In this document: positions 39,241-47,838 of the stretch, piece after piece
How the letters are laid out: every line of letters starts with the position of its first letter
Numbering within the stretch: the stretch's first letter is position 1
Source: Legionella lytica
GTDB taxonomy: Bacteria; Pseudomonadota; Gammaproteobacteria; Legionellales; Legionellaceae
DNA: 64,000 nt
NCBI RefSeq assembly: GCF_023921225.1
Contig: NZ_CP071527.1
Coordinates: forward strand, 2,508,501-2,572,500
Reading direction: 5' to 3'
Notes under the pieces: generated by a model
What the model saw: the letters and a program-made list of their open reading frames with translations, nothing else
What the model was told of the DNA's origin: nothing
Databases searched by the model: none
Program-made: the position numbers and the translations under genes

Positions 39241-39280
39241 CTCGATGCCGTGGACAAGCCGCGGCAAATCGAGGTTTTTA
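39241..39280 (+). terminator. strong intrinsic terminator, possibly of a small RNA
   Basis: CTCGATGCCGTGG (39241-39253) pairs with CCGCGGC-AA-ATCGAG (39259-39273) and is followed by GTTTTTA. Just upstream, GAGAGTT (39223-39229) can pair with AACTCTC (39237-39243), which uses the first bases of the terminator stem, so the two hairpins exclude each other. Confidence 0.6.
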
Positions 39281-39353
39281 TGGAGATGAGAGAATTATTT
39301 AGGGCAGCACTGTATTAAAACTAGCGCTTTTTAAATTGAAAGCATTGGATATT

Positions 39354-39980
39354 TTACTCATCAAAAAACGTAACTTGGCCTGAAGCAATATCATATAGAC
39401 CACCGACGATTTTAATTCTTTTTTTGCTGATTAACTCTCGAAGGATACTGCTTTTCTCCAAGATCATTTTTATACTGTTATCTACATTAATTTTAGTCAC
39501 TTTCGTAACGTATGCGGAATTAGCGCCACATCGATTTTCTTTAAATGAAGTTTCTTGCTCGATTGCGGGAGTAATTTTATCTAGGAGCTGTGTTAAATAT
39601 CCTAATTGAGCCTCATCACAAGCCCCTTTTATTGCACCACAATTGGTATGGCCGAGTACCACAATTAATTTAGATCCAGCAATTTTGCATGCAAACTCCA
39701 GGCTTCCAATAATATCGTCATTCACAATATTGCCTGCAATGCGAATACTAAAAATATCACCAAGACCTTGGTCAAAGATGAATTCGGCAGGTGTTCGGGA
39801 ATCAATACAGCTTAAAATTGAGGCAAAAGGAAATTGCTCTTCAGCGGTTTCATTGACTTGCTGTAGAAGATTGCGATTATATCGCAAATTACTCATAAAC
39901 CGCTCATTTCCCTTTTTAAGTAAATCAATAGCTTGGTCTGGAGTTATTTTACTCAGATCTTCTTTGCTAATTGTTTTCAT
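39354..39980 (-). CDS. cytosolic beta-class carbonic anhydrase
   Basis: The 208-residue enzyme has no signal peptide. Zinc-site motifs are SILSCIDSRTPAEFIFDQG near residue 57 and VVLGHTNCGAIKGACDE near 114, with RIAGNIVNDDIIGSLEFA between, closely matching the periplasmic paralogue at 38244-38984. The N-terminus KITPDQAIDLLKKGNERF is also shared. ATG 39980 has GGAGTG 6 nt upstream. The two genes are convergent, which suggests an old inverted duplication followed by gain or loss of the export signal. Likely role is CO2/bicarbonate balance for carboxylation or pH. Confidence 0.93.
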   Translation of the reverse strand: MKTISKEDLSKITPDQAIDLLKKGNERFMSNLRYNRNLLQQVNETAEEQFPFASILSCIDSRTPAEFIFDQGLGDIFSIRIAGNIVNDDIIGSLEFACKIAGSKLIVVLGHTNCGAIKGACDEAQLGYLTQLLDKITPAIEQETSFKENRCGANSAYVTKVTKINVDNSIKMILEKSSILRELISKKRIKIVGGLYDIASGQVTFFDE

Positions 39981-40284
39981 AAAAACACTCCATGTTCGTT
40001 ATTAATTTCCTCAATGCACTGTGCAGAAGCTACAAATACCATTAAGGGCTAAGTAAATCCCAACAAAAAACAATGCGCCTAAAATAACGACACATAACCA
40101 AAGTCTAATATAAAAACCCCAGAACTCAAGAGTAGGAATACACGTTTCAACTTTAGATCAGCAAACTTATAACAAATGAGTGCTTAAATTAGACATACCT
40201 CGGTTATGTGATAGTATTTAATTTATGGGCTTTATAACCAACCGCTCACAATAAAATGGAGTTAGTCTCAAAAGGATTTCAGAG
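39981..40284. other. 304-nt divergent promoter region
   Basis: This separates the cytosolic carbonic anhydrase and the channel gene. On the minus strand 40011-40158 a frame without a usual start codon would encode a hydrophobic helix ending LNGICSFCTVH; it may be a decayed small membrane-protein gene. No clear promoter pair was found. Confidence 0.4.
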
Positions 40285-41217
40285 ATGAAAAAAGTTTTTC
40301 TTATCGCATTGATTTCATGGTTTATTTTTCCTGCATGGGCTGCAAGTCCTGATATTGTTACCTTTGGGGTTTATCCTGTTAGCATATATGATGTTGACCC
40401 AGCAAATGGCACATTCAGCATTAGTTATTATGCCTGGTGGCGAACTACAGATAAAAATTATAATCCGACCAAAAGTATTGAAATTGTAAATGCTCGTGAT
40501 TACACCTATAAAGCGGGAGCAACAGGTAAAGTAGGTAATGAGTATTACAAGTCCGTGCATTACTATGCCAAAATGCACCAACCGTGGGAGAGTAAATATT
40601 TTCCGTTTGGCCGACAATTTTTAACAATCAAAATGGAAGATTTTTCAGATATTAATAAGGTTGTTTCTGAGCCTGATGCCAAAGAATCCAAGCTCCATTC
40701 AGAATTTACTATGCCAGGCTGGAATATCATCGGCATGACGCTCACAAAATCCATTAATCATTACGCAACCAACTTCGGTAATGATTCTATTGATAGCAGT
40801 TCCTATGCCAGGCTTAGCTTTATTATTGAAGTGAAGCGTAATGGATGGAAACTGTATATAAGTTATTTTATTGGTTTCTTTATGGCCGGAATTTTAGCGC
40901 ATTTGCTATATATGATGAGCTCATTACCCTTTGCCGCTCGTGCAACCGTATTCATAGGCTCAGTTGTTGCCTTTATCGGAAATAAATACATAATTGACCC
41001 AAGATTACCACCAAGTACCAGTTACGGTCTTGCAGATGCTATCCAAATGATAACGTTTTTGGTAATTATCATTTCTATTCTTGCTTCTATTGGTCTCGAA
41101 CTTAAATATCAGGATGAAAAAAAACGAGCCTCCGTTTCTTTAACAATCGGAGTTATTAGTCTAACAATTTATGTACTGTACATTATTATTTATACTTGGA
41201 TAGCAGTGGCATCATAA
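40285..41217 (+). CDS. pentameric ligand-gated ion channel homologue
   Basis: The 310-residue protein has a signal peptide (about 1-19), a beta-rich extracellular domain (about 20-185) and four membrane helices, the plan of bacterial Cys-loop-less receptor channels such as GLIC and ELIC. Supporting details: YDVDPANGTFSISYYAWWR near residue 38 matches the conserved D-x-x-x-x-T-F-x-x-x-x-Y-x-x-x-W/R strand; RLSFIIEVKRNGWKLYI precedes TM1; TM2 is followed by the short loop ending RLPPSTSYGLAD that leads to TM3 (IQMITFLVIIISIL); TM4 is C-terminal. No Cys-loop pair is present. The ligand is unknown. It is transcribed away from the cytosolic carbonic anhydrase. The call is from fold pattern, not from a search. 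Confidence 0.75.
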   Translation: MKKVFLIALISWFIFPAWAASPDIVTFGVYPVSIYDVDPANGTFSISYYAWWRTTDKNYNPTKSIEIVNARDYTYKAGATGKVGNEYYKSVHYYAKMHQPWESKYFPFGRQFLTIKMEDFSDINKVVSEPDAKESKLHSEFTMPGWNIIGMTLTKSINHYATNFGNDSIDSSSYARLSFIIEVKRNGWKLYISYFIGFFMAGILAHLLYMMSSLPFAARATVFIGSVVAFIGNKYIIDPRLPPSTSYGLADAIQMITFLVIIISILASIGLELKYQDEKKRASVSLTIGVISLTIYVLYIIIYTWIAVAS

Positions 41218-41244
41218 GACGCTATCAAATTTCGTCATTGCAAC

Positions 41245-41390
41245 ATACCAAGCCATGACGAAATGGTTTATGGAGTCAAATATAAAACAAGGAAAGACGC
41301 ACAATTAGCTCTATTCGATTACATTGAAGTGTTTTACATCAACGCATCCATTCAACTTTAGGATTTCAGACACCTAATGACTTTGGATTA
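41245..41390 (+). pseudogene. remnant of an IS3-family transposase (OrfB C-terminus)
   Basis: From 41260 the frame reads EMVYGVKYKTRKDAQLALF then DYIEVFY, and after a one-base slip at 41338-41340 continues QRIHSTLGFQTPNDFGL. This is the end of the DDE domain of IS3-type transposases (YxTRxEAxxAIFDYIExFYNxxRxHSxLGxxxPxxF). Neither the rest of the transposase nor terminal inverted repeats remain. Confidence 0.75.
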
Positions 41391-41542
41391 GTTGTATAAT
41401 GTTGGTGTACGGTTTTTCGGAGAAGGATCACTTGTTCTATTGGATGGTAAAGGGATATATAGACGAAAACTATCCTCACTTGCAAATTAATTGATAAAAG
41501 AAAATAATATGCGTCTAACAATGTTTCAAAGTGTCGATTATT

Positions 41543-42613
41543 ATGAAATTAACGAGGATTACAACACTCTTAGTGCACGTGGCTATTTTAACTTTATTGA
41601 TCAGTAAAGCCGCCATTTCTGGAGATGTTCATGTTGTTGGCGCTATGAGTCATTCAATACAAACAACTACAAATTCCTCGTTAAACTACAGTAAACCTAA
41701 TAAACCAAAAGTCATTCAATTACTTAAAATCGAGCTCTCCGATGAAGCTAAAAAACTACTGGAGAAGCGTGTTAAAGAAATCACCACAGATCATCCCCAG
41801 TCCCTACATTCGTTGCTCGACGCAGAAACTCCGACGGTGGTGCAATTAGCCATGAATAATGTTCCTGTTCTGGACCAAGGCACACATGGAACATGCATCA
41901 CCTTTGCCATGACAGGAGCACTTGATGCAGTAATTGGCCGCGGAGATTACATTAGCCAACTATGTCTTTTACAACTAGGCAATTACCTGGAACAACATGG
42001 ATGGTTTGTATGGAGTGGTTGGAATGGCAATTTTCCTATTGACGTAATAAAGCAGATTGAACAATACGGAATTGTTAATAAAGAGAACCAAAAAAAGCAC
42101 GGCTGCGGTGGTCTGACTGAATACCCTACTTATTCGGATGAAACACCTGAGTCTTTTATAGAGCCTCAGCAATACGGCACCATGAATGAGTTAATCTTCG
42201 GTAAACTCGTGAATTGGTCTAATATCTATTGGAGGCTCAGCTCAACCTGGACTTTAAATGAAGTAAAAGAAGCACTTCGCGCAGGAGACAGATCCGTTTT
42301 TTCAGTCATGCTGCCATGCCTTGACCTTGGTACTGTAGGTGCTGTTGGAAATTATAAAACAAAAAATGATACGTGGTTACTCACATCAGACATCTTACGC
42401 GGCGTATCAAATATACAAGCCTCTCATGGACTAATTATTACCGGTTATGATGACAATGCAGTTGCAATTGATAATTACGGTAAGAAACACACAGGGTTGT
42501 TAACATTACGTAACTCGTGGGGAAGCGGTTATGGCGATAATGGTGAGTTTTATATGTCTTACGATTATTTTAAATTACTGACCTATGATGTAAGACGTTT
42601 TTCGCCAAATTGA
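41543..42613 (+). CDS. secreted C1 (papain-like) cysteine peptidase
   Basis: The 356-residue precursor has an N-terminal signal peptide (about 1-25, LLVHVAILTLLISKAAISG) and a ~70-residue propeptide-like segment. The catalytic domain shows VPVLDQGTHGTCITFAMTGAL with the oxyanion Gln and nucleophile Cys near residue 119, SHGLIITGYDDNAV with the His near 295, and LTLRNSWGSGYGDNGEFYMSY with the Asn near 322. All papain residues are therefore present. It is expected in the periplasm or outside the cell. ATG 41543 begins the signal peptide; the frame is open to GTG 41531. An IS3 remnant lies just upstream. Confidence 0.87.
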   Translation: MKLTRITTLLVHVAILTLLISKAAISGDVHVVGAMSHSIQTTTNSSLNYSKPNKPKVIQLLKIELSDEAKKLLEKRVKEITTDHPQSLHSLLDAETPTVVQLAMNNVPVLDQGTHGTCITFAMTGALDAVIGRGDYISQLCLLQLGNYLEQHGWFVWSGWNGNFPIDVIKQIEQYGIVNKENQKKHGCGGLTEYPTYSDETPESFIEPQQYGTMNELIFGKLVNWSNIYWRLSSTWTLNEVKEALRAGDRSVFSVMLPCLDLGTVGAVGNYKTKNDTWLLTSDILRGVSNIQASHGLIITGYDDNAVAIDNYGKKHTGLLTLRNSWGSGYGDNGEFYMSYDYFKLLTYDVRRFSPN

Positions 42614-42747
42614 GGGTATGGCGTAATCGGAGCAATCTAACTTTCTTGAAAAAATGGAAGAATTCGCCGCGTTCATGGATCACCGGATTTCGCTATACAC
42701 CGCATCCAGGCTACATTAGAAACCATGGGTGTAGCGAATTCATTAAA

Positions 42748-43248
42748 TCAAGCCAGACTCGCTTTACTACTTGTGCTTGCTAAAGAGTTGATAAACTCAT
42801 GGTGGTATTTTGAGTGCAAATCAGTAATGTCTGAATCTTTTAATTCTGTTTTTTTCATCTCTTCAGCGTACCATTCGCTGATATCTTGTTTTAGTTTTTT
42901 GCAAAATTCTGTTAATAGCGCTTTTTTATGCTCATTATTGTTATTTTCTGCAGGAAAAAAACGAGGATCGGTAATTGAGGTGACCAACTTAGACTCAGGA
43001 GCATTGCCATGCAATAAATCATTAAGTCCTGAAAAAAAGAGTTTTATGTTTTCATGGGATGGATATAATATTTCTCCTATATAATTAGTATATGTTTTAT
43101 TGTATTCCAGAGTCACTTTCAATTGGAAAAAAAATGCTTTAATTGAAGCAGCTCCCCCTTCATGAGACCGATTCACTAGATTTATTAATCGAGTAAAAAT
43201 AAAATCTTTTGATGTTTCATATAAACCTAACTGTGTATCAGTAAACAT
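42748..43248 (-). CDS. unknown 166-residue protein
   Basis: I do not recognise this protein. It has no signal peptide or membrane helix and is helical and charged in its second half (KKALLTEFCKKLKQDISEWY, EEMKKTELKDSDITDLHSKYH). It ends in a Ser/Ala-rich tail, INSLASTSSKASLA. It follows the 507-residue gene by 27 nt and is probably cotranscribed, so it could be a partner, chaperone or second secreted protein. A diverged intergenic repeat lies downstream. Confidence 0.65.
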   Translation of the reverse strand: MFTDTQLGLYETSKDFIFTRLINLVNRSHEGGAASIKAFFFQLKVTLEYNKTYTNYIGEILYPSHENIKLFFSGLNDLLHGNAPESKLVTSITDPRFFPAENNNNEHKKALLTEFCKKLKQDISEWYAEEMKKTELKDSDITDLHSKYHHEFINSLASTSSKASLA

Positions 43249-43275
43249 AGTGCTCCTTAAATTACTAAAATATCA

Positions 43276-44799
43276 TTACAAATGAGCTTTAATACGCTCT
43301 TCATCACTATCATCGGGATCCGAATCATTTTTTTGAGCCTGAAGTTGCGTTTTCATTTTAGAAAAATTTTCCGCTTTCGCGCTCGATACTGCGACAGGAT
43401 CAACAACGATAGGCTTACCAGCCAATTCATCACGTAACATAACGTCTTCTTCAAGTTGTTTTTTTCCAGACATTTCACCTTGCATTCGTCCTAAAGCAGC
43501 CGTGTCACATTTCATATTGGCTTTCTGGATGTCTAGATTAATTGCTTGTATTTGCTGGTAAATTGCAGGAAATTCACGAGCCATTATCTCTTTAGCTTTC
43601 GAACTCTCGCAATTATTCAATAGCATGGCAAATGCTTGGGGTATCATATTGATGCCTAATGTGGCGTCGGAGGCCTCTGCAGGTGACATACCCTCTTTAG
43701 TTAATTTGTTTATTTTCGCTTCGAGTTTATCAAGATGGATAAAAATACCTTCACAGGTATTCACCGCTACCTTGTCTTTCCCACTTTTTCCAGAGCATGC
43801 ATTAAGTATCTCTTTTACCACATCTCTTATATGTCCCACTTGTAACTTAGGATCTTGGGGATCATCAAGTTTCACTTTAATTTCATTTCCATGATGTTTA
43901 ATCCGAGCTGCGCAGTAATCTAAGTATTGCTTTTGGAATGTTTTATCAAAATCTGCTTTAAATTTTTGCTCTATGATTTTTACTGGTGTTCCTTGAAAAC
44001 TTTCCTTAAAACCTTGCGCAAGCACTTGGTCTTTTACCCAGTCCTTAAACTTAGCATTAAATTCTTCTTGGATTGCCTTCCCTTCTTCCGCAGTTAGCGT
44101 TTTAAAAGATTTTCCCTGTGCTTTAAGTTCGTATTCTTTAGTTCGTGTAAAGCTCTCTAAATATTTCTCCTCAAACGCTCGTTCTAATCGCAAACCACCC
44201 GCAGTTATAGTCTCTTGAACTTTGTTATCGAGCGCAGCATCGAACTCTTTTTTATGTACTGCGGCAACCTCCGCTTGAAGTTTTTTTCCATAATTTGCGC
44301 TATAACTTGGCCAGTGTTCTTTCACATAAGTATCATAATAACCATTTTTTCCTTTTCTATAATCAGACTCCGTTTGCTGCTTCACTGCCGCATACTGATC
44401 TCTTAATGGGGAGCGTACGACTTCACTTTGTGCATAATTCAGTGCATTCAATACATGGTCCATTTTCTCCAACAAATATTGCTTTTTTGCCGGATCTTTG
44501 GTGGTCTTATTTAAAATTTGCATCGATTCTTTTATGGCTTTAACCTTTTGCTCAATAATTTCTTGTGGATTCTCTACCCCCGAAGTTTTGAGCGCATCAT
44601 GCAAATTTAATAAATCCTGAATGTTCGTTTTAATGCTATTTACATGCTCATTATATATAGCTATGTTTTTAGTGTGTGCTATCCCAAACCGTTTTTTACG
44701 ACCAATTTCAAAGGCTTGACCAATTGATTCCGATAGCTTATTTAAAGCATCCTTATCACCATTTCTTAGTAATTCAGGAACTATCATTGGCTTAGGCAT
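43276..44799 (-). CDS. unknown helical protein with acidic tail, candidate effector
   Basis: I do not recognise this 507-residue protein. It lacks a signal peptide and membrane helices. It is Lys/Glu/Gln-rich and almost wholly helical by composition, with likely coiled coils around residues 60-120 and 150-300. A less charged helical part follows (GMSPAEASDATLGINMIPQAF near 378). The terminus QLQAQKNDSDPDDSDEERIKAHL has a dense acidic cluster 5-15 residues from the end, as seen in Dot/Icm substrates. A role in host manipulation is inference. It is followed by the 166-residue gene at 27 nt. Confidence 0.7.
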   Translation of the reverse strand: MPKPMIVPELLRNGDKDALNKLSESIGQAFEIGRKKRFGIAHTKNIAIYNEHVNSIKTNIQDLLNLHDALKTSGVENPQEIIEQKVKAIKESMQILNKTTKDPAKKQYLLEKMDHVLNALNYAQSEVVRSPLRDQYAAVKQQTESDYRKGKNGYYDTYVKEHWPSYSANYGKKLQAEVAAVHKKEFDAALDNKVQETITAGGLRLERAFEEKYLESFTRTKEYELKAQGKSFKTLTAEEGKAIQEEFNAKFKDWVKDQVLAQGFKESFQGTPVKIIEQKFKADFDKTFQKQYLDYCAARIKHHGNEIKVKLDDPQDPKLQVGHIRDVVKEILNACSGKSGKDKVAVNTCEGIFIHLDKLEAKINKLTKEGMSPAEASDATLGINMIPQAFAMLLNNCESSKAKEIMAREFPAIYQQIQAINLDIQKANMKCDTAALGRMQGEMSGKKQLEEDVMLRDELAGKPIVVDPVAVSSAKAENFSKMKTQLQAQKNDSDPDDSDEERIKAHL

Positions 44800-44926
44800 A
44801 ATGAACCTCTAATAAAACAATATCCCATTAAGGAGTGGAATGTATTACCGTCTAAGAATGATTATAGTTCACAATAAGTACATTTTTTAACCAGCAAAAA
44901 AGCATTCTCCATGACGACTAATTGTT

Positions 44927-45796
44927 TTATATGAAATTATCTTTGGCTTTCTGCAGCAATTCTTGAAAACGTTGCAAATGCTTCTCCGTTGTCGCATCAG
45001 TATGCAAAACAAATTTTGAGATAGTTAAAGCAAAAATTAATCGACGCATGTCCCAGAGCGCATCTTGAAATTCATCTATTTGCTTTTTGGTACGTGTACT
45101 AAGTTTTTTCTCTAGCAATAAATTTTCAGAACTTATCGCAATCGGGGAGCAATTTTTAATTACATCAGCCCGTAGTTTTTCAACAAAAATAAAGGTATTT
45201 ATCTCTTCTGGTTTTGTATTAATAACCTCCTGTATGCTGTCTCTAAAAAAATTGTAAACCAGTCGTTGATGAAATAAATAAAGCTTTTGCGAATAATGGT
45301 AGCCTTGAAATAAAAAATAATCGCCGACCAAGATAATTGCAATGCCAATTAAGGTGCAAATCGCGCGGTTAACTACCATATCAAAGGGGCCTTCTGGCGA
45401 ACTACTCTCCGACGTTTGAGCTAATAATAAAAAAATCATGATCGTCGTAAACAACACACTAATATCGTAACGCCGCGGATTTAAAGTGGAAATCGATAAG
45501 CCAATAAGGGCCAGAATAAACACTACGGAAATAAATCGGTAATTTAACTGCATTAAATAGATTAACGGCAGTAAAATGGCGAGTGCAATAAAGGTTCCAC
45601 CAATACGATGTACGGCTCGTCTCGCAATTAACCCAGGTTCAATCCCTGCACTCACGACTAAAACTGTGAGCAAAACCCAAAATTTATGTGGAACAGTTGA
45701 AAATAAATAAATGAACATGGCAATCATGAACATGCCCGCTAAATGAGTAAAACGAGCATAATCAAGTCGTCTTCTCATTTGTGCTGTAGATAACAT
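44927..45796 (-). CDS. FUSC-type membrane protein, C-terminal half
   Basis: The 289-residue protein has six predicted helices in the first 170 residues (for example KFWVLLTVLVVSAGIEPGLIARRAVHRIGGTF) and a cytosolic helical tail. The arrangement of a W-V-L-L-T helix followed by a conserved R-x-x-x-R-x-x-G-T loop is that of the second half of FUSC/aromatic-acid exporter proteins (AaeB, YccS). The first half is encoded by the overlapping upstream gene. ATG 45796 has GGGAT 6 nt before it; a second ATG at 45778 overlaps the upstream stop as ATGA. The two parts probably form one pump. Confidence 0.8.
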   Translation of the reverse strand: MLSTAQMRRRLDYARFTHLAGMFMIAMFIYLFSTVPHKFWVLLTVLVVSAGIEPGLIARRAVHRIGGTFIALAILLPLIYLMQLNYRFISVVFILALIGLSISTLNPRRYDISVLFTTIMIFLLLAQTSESSSPEGPFDMVVNRAICTLIGIAIILVGDYFLFQGYHYSQKLYLFHQRLVYNFFRDSIQEVINTKPEEINTFIFVEKLRADVIKNCSPIAISSENLLLEKKLSTRTKKQIDEFQDALWDMRRLIFALTISKFVLHTDATTEKHLQRFQELLQKAKDNFI

Positions 45797-46701
45797 AATT
45801 TATCCCAGTGAATAAAAACTTGTTTTAAACAACGGCAAATATAATGTTGTAACTGTGTTTCTGCCACAGTAGTCATTCGTGGCAAGCCGCAAGGAGCATA
45901 GGTATCCATATTCAACCGAAGCAATTCAAAATTTGCCTGAATATCATGCCAAAATGCCACATTCTTGTCCTCATAATACAAATTATCCAAACAATGTTGA
46001 ATATTACGCAAATTAACCGCAATACGATAAGCCTGCCTTCGGTATTTGATCGGGATTAACTTGCGGTAATTTCGGGCCATACCTAAGTGCTGTATCTCTT
46101 GTGCCGAACTTTTCTTTTCCTTTCTGATGGCGTAATCAATCCCCTCTTGCAAACAATGAATAAACTTTTGCACTGCCTTATTCCAAATCCACAAATAATC
46201 AGTTGGATAAATTTTAAGACAAATAAAGGCTGTAAGCATCGCCAATAAGGTTGAAGAAACAAAGGTATAAGCGACTTGAATACTCCCTAACGGCTGGGTA
46301 CTCAAAACCACTGTCCCATTAACCAAGAGCAGCATGGTCAAATTCTTCAGTGCATAAAAATACTTGAGTATTGCATAGTAGGTAAGAGCCAATACCAATA
46401 CAGAGAAAAAGAAAAAAGTCCCTTTAAAGGGATAAACCAGATAAAAAGACACACTAATTAATATGAGTGCGATGGTGATAAAAACTAATAAGCGGTCTTT
46501 TTCAGGATAAGAATCCAATACTGGAGCTTCATAAAAAGCAATCACCAAAAAAGGAATGATGTAACTTTGAAAATTAGATGGCTGAAATATCCAATAAACA
46601 TAAGTCGCTACTGTAGCAAGAAAAAGCGCTTTAGGGAGAATGACCCTTTGTGCACCATAAGGATCATACTCCTCAAGCCATTGTTTAAACCCTGATGTAA
46701 A
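45775..46701 (-). CDS. FUSC-type membrane protein, N-terminal half
   Basis: The 308-residue protein has about six helices in residues 20-165, then a cytosolic region rich in charged helices, ending LCYLQHK. It corresponds to the first half of AaeB/YccS-type FUSC exporters. It overlaps the HlyD-like gene by 17 nt and the C-terminal-half gene by up to 22 nt. I chose ATG 46701; the frame extends to a TTG at 46719. Whether the split is ancestral or a recent frameshift is unclear: the small overlaps and a plausible ribosome site before the second half argue for a functional two-gene form. Confidence 0.78.
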   Translation of the reverse strand, partial: FTSGFKQWLEEYDPYGAQRVILPKALFLATVATYVYWIFQPSNFQSYIIPFLVIAFYEAPVLDSYPEKDRLLVFITIALILISVSFYLVYPFKGTFFFFSVLVLALTYYAILKYFYALKNLTMLLLVNGTVVLSTQPLGSIQVAYTFVSSTLLAMLTAFICLKIYPTDYLWIWNKAVQKFIHCLQEGIDYAIRKEKKSSAQEIQHLGMARNYRKLIPIKYRRQAYRIAVNLRNIQHCLDNLYYEDKNVAFWHDIQANFELLRLNMDTYAPCGLPRMTTVAETQLQHYICRCLKQVFIHWDKLCYLQHK

Positions 46702-47713
46702 CATAAGCGCTGCTGCCAAGACGAAGTGGATATTTTGGATCAGGATCGGTGATACGAATAATCACTGGTAAACGCTGAGGCAGTAAAATCCATTGGTTTT
46801 CATTAGTAACATTTTGCAATTGAGTTCGTACATCAACTAACTGACGATTAGCAGACCAATAATCTGATTCAATGATCCCATGAAACACTTTTCGTCCTAA
46901 ATACATTCTGGGAAACACCACTACCTTAGAACCTTTACGTACAGAACCTAAATCCGTTTCATTAAAGTTTGCTTGAATATAAATATTCTCAGTATCAACT
47001 AAAGAAAATAAAGGTTGATTGATGTTTACTGGGGTACCTACCGTAAAAAATAAATTTTGTACCACGCCATTACCTTGAGCATACACATCGGTCAAGTGCA
47101 GGTTTACTTTTGCATTTCGTAAGCGAGCACTAATGGATTGTATTTCACTTTCTTGGCCTTGAATTTGATACTTATCAATGTCTAGTTGCTTTAATGACGC
47201 TTCCCAGCGGTTTTTAGCAGCCATGGTTTCTTGTTCAGAGTTTTGTAGTGTAATTAAGGAAACCGAGCGTAAGCGATAGCCTTTTCGGTATTTTTCATCA
47301 TCTTGTTTCAGTTTAATGTAGTTTCGCTCTTCATTGCGACTAAGTCTTAGATCACGTTCATAGGTGGCTTTGAAGGCTGACAATTTGGCCTCGCCACTTG
47401 CTAAATCTGCAATAAATTGGTCATGTGCATAAGCATAAGGTCTTTTAAATACGGTGAAAAGCTTTTGGCCTTTTTGAACTACATCACCATTTTGCACATA
47501 AAGCCCTGTGATATAACCACTGGTGAGGGCTGCGACTGGGCGCACGTTATTCATCACAAAGGCATTATCAGTAAAGGGAAATAAAAACGAAAACAGGTAA
47601 ACAAATGTGGTAAAAATGCCAATAAAAATAATAGTATTTGGCAAAGTAACCCAGCGCTTCGCCCGCGTAAGGCGTTGTTTAAATTGGCTACTAAGCTTGG
47701 TAAAATTAATCAT
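46685..47713 (-). CDS. HlyD/EmrA-type periplasmic adaptor protein
   Basis: This 342-residue membrane-fusion protein has one N-terminal helix (about 25-45), the split biotinyl-lipoyl domain (VAALTSGYITGLYVQNGDVVQKGQKLF near 82, and GNGVVQNLFFTVGTPVN), a coiled-coil hairpin (about 120-200) and a beta-barrel region with IYIQANFNETDLGSVRKGSKV. It would link the FUSC pump to the outer-membrane factor encoded upstream. ATG 47713 follows GAGAGGG. The gene sits in a minus-strand operon: outer-membrane factor, adaptor, pump halves. Confidence 0.9.
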   Translation of the reverse strand: MINFTKLSSQFKQRLTRAKRWVTLPNTIIFIGIFTTFVYLFSFLFPFTDNAFVMNNVRPVAALTSGYITGLYVQNGDVVQKGQKLFTVFKRPYAYAHDQFIADLASGEAKLSAFKATYERDLRLSRNEERNYIKLKQDDEKYRKGYRLRSVSLITLQNSEQETMAAKNRWEASLKQLDIDKYQIQGQESEIQSISARLRNAKVNLHLTDVYAQGNGVVQNLFFTVGTPVNINQPLFSLVDTENIYIQANFNETDLGSVRKGSKVVVFPRMYLGRKVFHGIIESDYWSANRQLVDVRTQLQNVTNENQWILLPQRLPVIIRITDPDPKYPLRLGSSAYVYIRV

Positions 47714-47838
47714 ATCCCTCTCAAATAATTTACTTTCTTTTTAACTTTTTTCACTTCCACTGGAGTCTGCTGCCTGCAAACTTAAGGAATTCGCTGCGCT
47801 CATGCCTCCCGGTTGCAAGCAATCAGGCTACACTATTT

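Larger units (their letters stand above)
38985..39353. other. 369-nt region between the convergent carbonic anhydrase genes
   Basis: No protein gene is seen. It holds a hairpin right after the first gene (39025-39045) and a strong terminator-like structure (39241-39280) that is not directly after any visible gene, raising the possibility of a small RNA on the plus strand. Confidence 0.55.

Noticed and set aside
40011..40158. Short hydrophobic frame ending CSFCTVH upstream of the cytosolic carbonic anhydrase
   Set aside because: It has no ATG, GTG or TTG start and no recognised family; it was kept only as a possible decayed gene in the intergenic entry.
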